DNA of 5,064 bases. Origin: an uncultured Eubacteriales bacterium (GTDB lineage Bacteria > Bacillota > Clostridia > Monoglobales > Firm-18). The stretch lies in assembly GCA_905210885.1 (NCBI GenBank), contig CAJLYO010000138.1:1-5064 (forward strand), read 5' to 3'. The notes beneath the pieces were generated by a model, which did no database searches, was not told the DNA's origin, and saw only the letters and a list, made by a program, of their open reading frames with translations. The position numbers and the translations under genes are program-made. This document shows, one piece after another, positions 1-5,064 of this stretch (position 1 is the first letter of the stretch; each line of letters starts with the position of its first letter).

Positions 1-25
1 TCCCCCGAAGAGACGTCGTGTTTGA
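1..25 (+). CDS. rpsK: 30S ribosomal protein S11, C-terminal end (partial)
   Basis: Only the last seven complete codons plus stop are in the window: positions 2-25 read P-P-K-R-R-R-V-stop, with T at position 1 as the last base of the preceding codon. This is the near-universal C-terminus of bacterial S11 (family ending GCRPPKRRRV), a protein of the 30S platform. The gene is cut by the window edge, not truncated in the genome as far as can be seen. The next gene, rpsD, begins 29 bases after the stop, which is the usual clostridial order. The match is short, but sequence and context agree. Confidence 0.88.
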
Positions 26-54
26 TTTTTTAAATATAGGAGGTGCAACGATAA

Positions 55-681
55 ATGGCAAGATATACAGGTGCCGTTTGCAGACTTTGCAGACGTGAAG
101 GTACTAAATTATTTTTAAAGGGCGAAAGATGCTACACCGGTAAGTGTGGTTTGGAACGTCGCCAGTATGCTCCCGGTCAGCATGGCCAGGGCAGAAAGAA
201 GCTTTCCGAGTACGGCTTGCAGTTAAGAGAGAAGCAGAAGGCTCGCCGTTATTACGGTATTTTGGAAAGCCAGTTCCGCAAATATTTTGAAATGGCTAAC
301 AAAAAGGCAGGCGTTACAGGTGATAACCTGCTTGCAATTTTGGAGAGCAGACTTGATAACGTTGTTTACAGACTGGGATTCGGAACATCGCGTCCCGAGG
401 CAAGACAGCTTGTTTTGCACGGTCACTTCACCGTTAACGGTAAGAAGGTTAACATTCCTTCATACTTAGTTAAGGTTGGCGATGTTATAACAATCAAAGA
501 AAACAGCAGAAACAGCAGCAAAATCAAGGATGTTCTGGACATCACCGCGTCAAGAACCGTTCCGCAGTGGCTTGACCTTGATAAGAACACTCTTACCGCA
601 AAGGTTGTCGGCGAAGCTGCAAGAGATGATATCGATTTGCCGATAGAAGAGCATTTGATCGTCGAGCTGTATTCTAAGTAA
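55..681 (+). CDS. rpsD: 30S ribosomal protein S4 (zinc-binding type)
   Basis: S4 is a primary 16S rRNA-binding protein that nucleates assembly of the 30S body and helps control decoding accuracy. The product is 208 residues, the usual bacterial length. The N-terminal region has four cysteines at C9, C12, C26 and C31, the spacing known to bind zinc in Thermus S4, so this is the C+ form. The S4 RNA-binding domain spans roughly residues 99-162, starting at SRLDNVVYRLGFG and including EARQLVLHGHFTVNGK. The C-terminus IEEHLIVELYSK is typical. The start is set by AGGAGGT at 38-44, ten bases before the ATG. The gene sits between rpsK and rpoA, so it is probably cotranscribed in the alpha operon. In Escherichia coli S4 represses translation of this operon; whether it does so here cannot be read from the sequence. 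Confidence 0.98.
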   Translation: MARYTGAVCRLCRREGTKLFLKGERCYTGKCGLERRQYAPGQHGQGRKKLSEYGLQLREKQKARRYYGILESQFRKYFEMANKKAGVTGDNLLAILESRLDNVVYRLGFGTSRPEARQLVLHGHFTVNGKKVNIPSYLVKVGDVITIKENSRNSSKIKDVLDITASRTVPQWLDLDKNTLTAKVVGEAARDDIDLPIEEHLIVELYSK

Positions 682-686
682 TATTT

Positions 687-738
687 ACCCTCGTAATATA
701 TTACGTTTTTTACAATTAAAATTACGGTAAGGAGGGGT
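687..738 (+). promoter_or_regulatory. rpsD-rpoA intergenic hairpin and possible RNA switch
   Basis: The 63-base gap between rpsD and rpoA holds a perfect 14-base palindrome, CGTAATATATTACG at 692-705, followed at once by six T (706-711). As RNA it gives a five-pair stem with a four-base loop, too weak and AT-rich for a convincing terminator, although it could cause pausing or mark a processing site. An alternative pairing is visible: 692-697 (CGTAAT) is complementary to 721-726 (ATTACG), and 688-691 (CCCT) to 733-736 (AGGG), with A687 and T738 able to extend the helix. This would cover part of the rpoA Shine-Dalgarno at 729-735. The complementarity is seen directly; a regulatory role is only inference. 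Confidence 0.3.
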
Positions 739-744
739 AATAGA

Positions 745-1695
745 ATGATTGAAATAGAAAAACCAAAGGTTGAATGTGTCGAGCTTAGTCCCGAAGGCGA
801 TTACGGCAGATTTGAGGTAGAACCGCTGGAGCGCGGTTACGGTATGACTTTGGGTAACTCCCTTCGGAGAATACTTTTATCGTCACTGCCGGGCGTGGCT
901 GTTTCCTCAATAAAAATCGACGGTGTTCTGCACGAGTTTTCAACTATTCCCGGCGTTAAGGAAGACGTTACCGAGATAGTTCTTAACATTAAAAATCTTA
1001 ATGCCAAGCTTTACAGCGACGGTCCTAAGGTTTTGTATATCGAGGCAGAGGGTGCCGGCGAAGTTTGCGCACGCCACATAAAGGCTGATGCAGATGTTGA
1101 AATTTTAAACGGTGATTTGCACATTGCAACCTTGAATGAGGATGCAAAGCTTTACATGGAGATTACTATCAACCATGGCCGCGGCTATGTGTCCGCCGAT
1201 AAAAACAAGACGACAAATCAGGGTATAATCGGCAACATACCGGTGGATTCACTGTTTTCACCGGTGCGCAAGGTGAACTATACTGTTGAAAACACACGTG
1301 TAGGTCAGGTTACCGATTACGATAAGCTTACTCTTGATGTATGGACTGACGGTACAATAACTCCCGACGAAGCGATTTCATTGGGCGCTAAGATTTTGAG
1401 CGAGCACCTGAATCTGTTTATTGACCTTACCGACAGAGCAAGAAACACTGAGATAATGGTTGAAAAAGAGGATTCCAAGAAGGAAAAGGTGCTTGAGATG
1501 ACGATTGAGGAGCTGGACCTTTCTGTTCGTTCCTACAATTGCTTAAAGCGCGCCGGAATTAATACCGTTGAGGATTTAACCAATAAGACCGAGGAAGATA
1601 TGATGAAGGTCAGAAACCTTGGCAGAAAGTCCTTGGAAGAGGTTATTCAGAAGCTTCACAGCTTTGACATGGATTTGGCTGTTGAAGAGGAATAG
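745..1695 (+). CDS. rpoA: DNA-directed RNA polymerase subunit alpha
   Basis: The alpha subunit forms the dimer on which beta and beta-prime assemble, and its C-terminal domain contacts promoter UP elements and activators. The product is 316 residues, close to the 314 of Bacillus subtilis. The N-terminal domain covers about residues 1-236 and contains the assembly motif GYGMTLGNSLRRILLSSLPG at 31-50; R42 corresponds to E. coli R45. A charged flexible linker follows at about 237-252 (EKEDSKKEK). The C-terminal domain has the helix-hairpin-helix DNA contact residues R262, N265, G293, K295 and S296, which match E. coli R265, N268, G296, K298 and S299 with a constant offset of three. AAGGAGG at 729-735, nine bases before the ATG, fixes the start. 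It lies 63 bases after rpsD and 50 before rplQ. No residue looks abnormal. Confidence 0.99.
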   Translation: MIEIEKPKVECVELSPEGDYGRFEVEPLERGYGMTLGNSLRRILLSSLPGVAVSSIKIDGVLHEFSTIPGVKEDVTEIVLNIKNLNAKLYSDGPKVLYIEAEGAGEVCARHIKADADVEILNGDLHIATLNEDAKLYMEITINHGRGYVSADKNKTTNQGIIGNIPVDSLFSPVRKVNYTVENTRVGQVTDYDKLTLDVWTDGTITPDEAISLGAKILSEHLNLFIDLTDRARNTEIMVEKEDSKKEKVLEMTIEELDLSVRSYNCLKRAGINTVEDLTNKTEEDMMKVRNLGRKSLEEVIQKLHSFDMDLAVEEE

Positions 1696-1745
1696 TTTTC
1701 TCTGAAACGGTTCGGGATATTTACTGATAAAGGAGGTACAAACAA

Positions 1746-2087
1746 ATGGCTATAAACAGAAAGTTCAGCAGACCTACTGACCAGCGTATTGCTATGCTGA
1801 AAAATCTTACAACCTCACTGCTTGAAAACGGCAGAATCGAAACAACTGTTTCAAAGGCTAAGGAAGTAAGAAGCACTGCTGAAAAAATGATAACTTTGGG
1901 CAAAACAAACACACTGCATTCACGCAGAAATGCTTTGACGTACATCACAAAAGAGGATGTTGTTAAAAAGCTGTTTGATGAAATTGCTCCGAAGTATGCT
2001 GACAGAAATGGCGGATATACAAGAATTGTTAAAATCGGTCCCCGCAGAGGCGATGCTGCCGAGATGGCAATTATTGAGCTTGTTTAA
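1746..2087 (+). CDS. rplQ: 50S ribosomal protein L17
   Basis: L17 is a 50S protein located near the polypeptide exit tunnel. The product is 113 residues, within the usual bacterial range of about 112-130. The family signature region is clear at residues 31-50 (IETTVSKAKEVRSTAEKMIT), preceded by PTDQRIAMLKNLTTSLLENG. The conserved C-terminus NGGYTRIVKIGPRRGDAAEM runs from 88 to 107 and is followed by AIIELV. The first residues (MAINRKFSR) differ a little from the more common M-x-H-R-K-L-G-R start but align with it. AAGGAGGT at 1730-1737, eight bases before the ATG, fixes the start. It is the last gene of the alpha operon here, directly followed by a strong terminator, which is its usual position. 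Confidence 0.98.
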   Translation: MAINRKFSRPTDQRIAMLKNLTTSLLENGRIETTVSKAKEVRSTAEKMITLGKTNTLHSRRNALTYITKEDVVKKLFDEIAPKYADRNGGYTRIVKIGPRRGDAAEMAIIELV

Positions 2088-2098
2088 TTAAAGCTTAT

Positions 2099-2128
2099 AA
2101 AGTCACCGGAATTTCCGGTGACTTTTTT
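2099..2128 (+). terminator. intrinsic terminator of the alpha operon
   Basis: A hairpin begins 12 bases after the rplQ stop. Positions 2099-2110 (AAAGTCACCGGA) pair with 2114-2125 to give a 12-pair stem with a three-base loop, and the T-run 2123-2128 follows, its first bases doubling as the stem foot. The GC-rich core (GTCACCGG/CCGGTGAC) plus six T is a textbook Rho-independent terminator for the + strand. On the - strand the sequence after the stem is TTTATAAGC, so it would stop leftward transcription poorly. Confidence 0.95.
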
Positions 2129-2134
2129 GCGCAT

Positions 2135-2173
2135 AAAAAACACCTGTGCAGTTGATTAATGCACAGGTGTTTT
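2135..2173 (-). terminator. intrinsic terminator of lacZ, probably bidirectional
   Basis: Positions 2137-2150 pair with 2160-2173 (core CACCTGTGCA / TGCACAGGTG) to give a 14-pair stem with a nine-base loop. On the - strand the stem begins 9 bases past the lacZ stop and ends in a run of six T (complement of 2135-2140), a good intrinsic terminator for lacZ. On the + strand the stem is followed by TTTTATTTTG, so it can also act as a backup stop for read-through from the alpha operon. Two adjacent hairpins between convergent genes are what is expected to insulate them. Confidence 0.9.
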
Positions 2174-2182
2174 ATTTTGACG

Positions 2183-5014
2183 CTACAGAATATAAAATTC
2201 AAAATTGAGTTTTTTCTCCGAAAGACGGTATTTTTCCAAAAGCTCCGGTCCGCAGCTTGCAGAACCTATGCCTGATACCTTATAGTCAATTCTTATATTG
2301 GTTCGGCCGTTTTTCTTAAGCTCATTTGTATGAGTTGCATTGGTTAAAGTTTCGGAGGTATAGCTCGAAACATTAAATTCGAAGCTTGTGTTTGATGCAA
2401 ATGTCAAACCGCCGTCCATTTTCAGAAGCGTTGTTTTAATGTGATTTCCGTGTTCCTGGGGCATTATGTAGTTAACATACTCACCGTCCGCACTGCTTTT
2501 GTAAAGTCCGACTTTTGCATGACGGTTCATGTCCGCGTAGCACTCACCTGGACCCATGCCATAATATGTAAAACTGTCATTTTGCACAGGCGAGGTGAAT
2601 TCGTATCCCAAGCGGGGAAGATATACTTCCAACTCTTCTGAAACACGGCATTTTGTTGTAACTTTTATTTCACCTTTTGCGAAAAATTCATACCGGGTTG
2701 TAAAATGCACCGCCGGTACGCGCGCAACACCGGCAACCGAACCTTCTGCGATTATTGTATTATCCGACATTTCGCAGGAATAAATCTTGGTAAAGATTTT
2801 GTTAAGGTTTGCTCCTGACCAGTTATCGCCGTTTAAATATCCCCATTTTGTCTTAATATGCCTGTCATTGTCCGTGGGTGCACGCCAAAGCGTTAGTCTC
2901 GGCATGTCACATATCAGCTGTTTGCCGTTCTTTATCATGCTTTCAAAACAGCCGTAGTGTTTGTTAAATATATAGCTGAAACCGTCACCGTCAGCGTAAA
3001 TATGCATATCGTCCTGTGACAGGGCTGCCGCACCGTTTACCGATATTGTTTCGGGGGTTGCCGGTGTGTCAAGCTGGCACGCCGCAACCTCATAGCCCGA
3101 CACGTCTTTTAACGAAATATTAATGTGTGCACCGAGCTTGCAGCTTGCCGGAATATCAAATGGAATATCGATTTCGCATTTTTCGTGAGGAGCAAGCGCT
3201 ATTTTCATTTCTTTTGCATTTACGGTTTCACCGTCTTTTTCAAGTGAAACGGTTAAAATATAGTTATCGAGATTTGTGAAGTCGTACTTGTTGGTGATTT
3301 CGATTTTTCCGCCGTTTAGCTTTGCATCAAAGTACTGATAGGCGTATTTTGCGTTAAGTGATCCTGCTTTAAAGCTTCTGTCGGCAAAAACAAGACCGTC
3401 GCAGCAGAAGTTTGAGTCTGATGTCAATTCGCCGAAATCTCCGCCATACAAGCATACACCGTCTTTAATGAACGTGTGGTCTGCCCACTCCCAAATGCAG
3501 CCGCCGATAAGGTTGGGGTATTTTTCGAATACTTCCATATAGTCGCCCACATCGCCGGGGCCGTTGCCCATGGCATGGGAGTACTCACACAGGAAAAACG
3601 GCTTTCTGTTATTTTTGTCCATACCGTATTTTTCCACGTCCGGGACGCTGTGATACATTTGAGAAACAACATCTATGTTTGAGCAATCGCCTTTTCTCGA
3701 CGCGTCTTCACAGTGATACAGGCGCGAATTGTCACGTTTTCTGCCCCAGTTTATCATTAAATCCTGGTTTTTGCCGTAGCCGCTTTCATTGCCTGTTGAC
3801 CACATGATAACGCATGGGTGGTTTTTGTCGCGCTCCACCATTCTTTCCATGCGCTCCAGGAACATATCCGAGAAGTTATCATCCTGACAGGGCCAGATGT
3901 CATTTTCTACGTCATAACCGTAGCTGTTACCCGTTCTGTTTACGTATCCGTGGGTTTCAATGTCGGTTTCGTCTATTAAGTAAAAGCCATATTTATCACA
4001 CAGATTTAAGAATTCCGGCGTCGGCGGATAGTGGGATGTTCTGATTGTGTTTATATTCAGCTGTTTCATTTTTATAAGCTCATTTTCAAGCTCGGCTTCA
4101 GTTAAGCAGTAGCCGTTTTTGGGGTGAGTGTCGTGGTGATTAACACCTTTTAGTATAACCGATGTTCCGTTTATCAAAAGCTCACCTTTATCGGAAACGG
4201 CAATTTCTCTCATGCCGACTCTGAAGGGAATATACTCCGTTTTTCCCTTTACAATAACTGTATACAGATGCGGCTGTTCCGCATTCCACAAAATCGGATT
4301 TTCTATTGTGTCAAGCTTAATATCGCCGTCAAATATTTCGTAATTTTCCGCCTCAACGGTTATTGACTTGGTGTCAGCTTTTATAAATACATCTTTTATG
4401 TGATTTTCTTCACGGGAAAGCAGGTACACATCTCTGAAGATTCCCGAATATCTGAAAAAGTCCTGGTCTTCAAGAAAGCTGCCCACGCACCACTTTAAAA
4501 CCTTTGCGGTAATTGTGTTTTTGCCTTTTTTGACAAACGGTGTTATATCAAATTCCGCCTGGAGATGTGAGCCTTGAGTAAATCCCACATAGCTGTCGTT
4601 AATATATAAAAACAAACACGATGAAACGCCCTCAAAAACAATATATGTTTGTCTCTCACTCCAAGCATCACTGATTTCAAATTCACGGGAGTATACTCCG
4701 CACGGGTTATCGTCCGGAACGTACGGCGCGTCGATGGGGTGGGGATAGTTAATGTTAGTATACATGGGATTTTCGTAACCCAAGGTTTGCCAGCATGAAG
4801 GAACGTCTATCGTTTCCGTAAATTTGATTTTTTCCGGTACGTCAATATCACGCTTGAAGTACGCAAAGTTCCATCTGCCGTTTAAAAGTGTGTAGTAAGC
4901 CGACTTCTCTTTGTTTCCGGCAAGAGCTTTTTCAAGGCTGTCGTAGGGTATGTAGTAAGAGCGCTGCGGCTGTCTGTTTTCTGAGGTTTTTTTGAAATCC
5001 TCATAAATACGCAT
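2183..5014 (-). CDS. lacZ: beta-galactosidase, glycoside hydrolase family 2
   Basis: This enzyme hydrolyses terminal beta-D-galactosyl residues, with lactose or beta-galactosides from plant or host glycans as likely substrates; the preferred one cannot be read. The product is 943 residues (E. coli LacZ: 1023-1024). Domains in order: jelly-roll about 35-200, with LEDQDFFRYSGIFRDV at 181-196; a very short Ig-like domain about 202-272; TIM barrel about 273-555; second Ig-like domain about 556-655; C-terminal beta-sandwich about 668-943. The acid/base is E410 (WSTGNESG) and the nucleophile E477 (LCEYSHAMGN), equivalent to E. coli E461 and E537. H294, H328, E353, H355, Y454, H480, W508 and F536 match other active-site positions. 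There is no signal peptide, and 24 cysteines fit a reduced cytoplasm. AAGGAGAG seven bases before the ATG supports the start. The next gene inward is convergent, so it ends its transcription unit; partners such as a permease or regulator would lie beyond the right edge. The family is certain; strict lactase activity is likely but not proven. Confidence 0.95.
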   Translation of the reverse strand: MRIYEDFKKTSENRQPQRSYYIPYDSLEKALAGNKEKSAYYTLLNGRWNFAYFKRDIDVPEKIKFTETIDVPSCWQTLGYENPMYTNINYPHPIDAPYVPDDNPCGVYSREFEISDAWSERQTYIVFEGVSSCLFLYINDSYVGFTQGSHLQAEFDITPFVKKGKNTITAKVLKWCVGSFLEDQDFFRYSGIFRDVYLLSREENHIKDVFIKADTKSITVEAENYEIFDGDIKLDTIENPILWNAEQPHLYTVIVKGKTEYIPFRVGMREIAVSDKGELLINGTSVILKGVNHHDTHPKNGYCLTEAELENELIKMKQLNINTIRTSHYPPTPEFLNLCDKYGFYLIDETDIETHGYVNRTGNSYGYDVENDIWPCQDDNFSDMFLERMERMVERDKNHPCVIMWSTGNESGYGKNQDLMINWGRKRDNSRLYHCEDASRKGDCSNIDVVSQMYHSVPDVEKYGMDKNNRKPFFLCEYSHAMGNGPGDVGDYMEVFEKYPNLIGGCIWEWADHTFIKDGVCLYGGDFGELTSDSNFCCDGLVFADRSFKAGSLNAKYAYQYFDAKLNGGKIEITNKYDFTNLDNYILTVSLEKDGETVNAKEMKIALAPHEKCEIDIPFDIPASCKLGAHINISLKDVSGYEVAACQLDTPATPETISVNGAAALSQDDMHIYADGDGFSYIFNKHYGCFESMIKNGKQLICDMPRLTLWRAPTDNDRHIKTKWGYLNGDNWSGANLNKIFTKIYSCEMSDNTIIAEGSVAGVARVPAVHFTTRYEFFAKGEIKVTTKCRVSEELEVYLPRLGYEFTSPVQNDSFTYYGMGPGECYADMNRHAKVGLYKSSADGEYVNYIMPQEHGNHIKTTLLKMDGGLTFASNTSFEFNVSSYTSETLTNATHTNELKKNGRTNIRIDYKVSGIGSASCGPELLEKYRLSEKKLNFEFYIL

Positions 5015-5032
5015 ATTATCTCTCCTTTTTTA

Positions 5033-5061
5033 TTGACATTAAAATTATTGTAATATATAAT
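5033..5061 (+). promoter_or_regulatory. consensus sigma-70/sigma-A promoter pointing out of the window
   Basis: The + strand has TTGACA at 5033-5038 and TATAAT at 5056-5061 separated by exactly 17 bases, a perfect match to the housekeeping promoter consensus. There is no TGn extension. Transcription would start at about 5068, just beyond the window, and run away from lacZ. It would therefore serve a divergent gene to the right, for example a regulator or transporter, although none is visible. The surroundings are very AT-rich, which raises the chance of a spurious -10, but the intact TTGACA at the optimal distance argues against chance. Confidence 0.6.
5047..5052 (-). promoter_or_regulatory. 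possible -10 element of the lacZ promoter
   Basis: Read on the - strand, 5052-5047 is TACAAT, five of six matches to TATAAT. It would start lacZ transcription near 5040 and leave a leader of about 26 bases containing the Shine-Dalgarno. The matching -35 box would fall near 5070-5075, outside the window, so the call cannot be completed. The area is so AT-rich that other -10-like words exist (TATATT at 5057-5052). If real, it overlaps the outward promoter, so the two would compete for polymerase. Confidence 0.25.
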
Positions 5062-5064
5062 TAT

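Noticed and set aside
287..469. 60-codon + strand open frame inside rpsD
   Set aside because: Overlaps rpsD in a second frame with no ribosome binding site of its own; rpsD is certain.
692..711. Palindrome plus six T read as a true transcription terminator between rpsD and rpoA
   Set aside because: The stem has five pairs with only two GC pairs, too weak for an efficient stop, and rpoA has no separate promoter that I can see, so full termination here would be unlikely.
1721..1948. 75-codon open frame on the - strand across the start of rplQ, with hydrophobic stretches
   Set aside because: It lies opposite a certain ribosomal gene, has no convincing ribosome binding site, and its hydrophobicity is what the complement of a lysine- and glutamate-rich gene often gives.
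3424..3672. 82-codon - strand open frame inside lacZ in another frame
   Set aside because: It is wholly contained in the well-supported beta-galactosidase frame at the nucleophile region, and its composition looks like an out-of-frame translation.
3814..4044. 76-codon + strand open frame opposite lacZ, rich in Cys, Pro and Arg
   Set aside because: Antisense shadow of the conserved TIM-barrel region, with no start signal and unnatural composition.
4955..5014. Possible secretion signal at the beta-galactosidase N-terminus
   Set aside because: The first residues (MRIYEDFKKTSENRQPQR) are charged and polar with no hydrophobic core, so the enzyme should be cytoplasmic.
1..5064. Search by eye for tRNA genes, CRISPR repeats, insertion-sequence ends, toxin-antitoxin pairs or a novel defence system
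   Set aside because: Nearly all bases belong to five recognised genes and short regulatory gaps; no repeated units, cloverleaf or unassigned protein was found.

Overview
The window reads as a piece of a bacterial chromosome from the Firmicutes, most likely class Clostridia and possibly a gut anaerobe. The reasons are the gene order rpsK-rpsD-rpoA-rplQ (Bacillus keeps rpsD elsewhere), strong AGGAGG-type ribosome binding sites before every gene, a zinc-type S4 protein, and a beta-galactosidase of the style common in clostridia. I cannot name a genus.

Positions 1-2130 (+ strand) hold the distal end of the alpha ribosomal operon: the last codons of rpsK (S11), all of rpsD (S4), rpoA (RNA polymerase alpha) and rplQ (L17), closed by a strong intrinsic terminator. 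All genes are intact, with gaps of 29-63 bases that each carry a good Shine-Dalgarno. The rpsD-rpoA gap is the longest; it contains a small palindrome plus T-run and could also fold into an alternative structure that covers the rpoA ribosome binding site.

Positions 2135-5064 (- strand) hold one convergent gene, a 943-residue cytoplasmic GH2 beta-galactosidase (LacZ family) with both catalytic glutamates intact. A second hairpin lies just past its stop and serves it as terminator. The gene has a good Shine-Dalgarno. The last 50 bases are very AT-rich and contain, on the opposite strand, a perfect TTGACA-N17-TATAAT promoter that points out of the window, probably toward a divergent gene.

The two halves are functionally unrelated: core translation/transcription genes beside a sugar-utilisation gene. 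I found no RNA gene, CRISPR array, insertion sequence or clear new system. The points most worth a second look are the outward consensus promoter, the unusually short second domain of the beta-galactosidase, and the possible RNA switch before rpoA.
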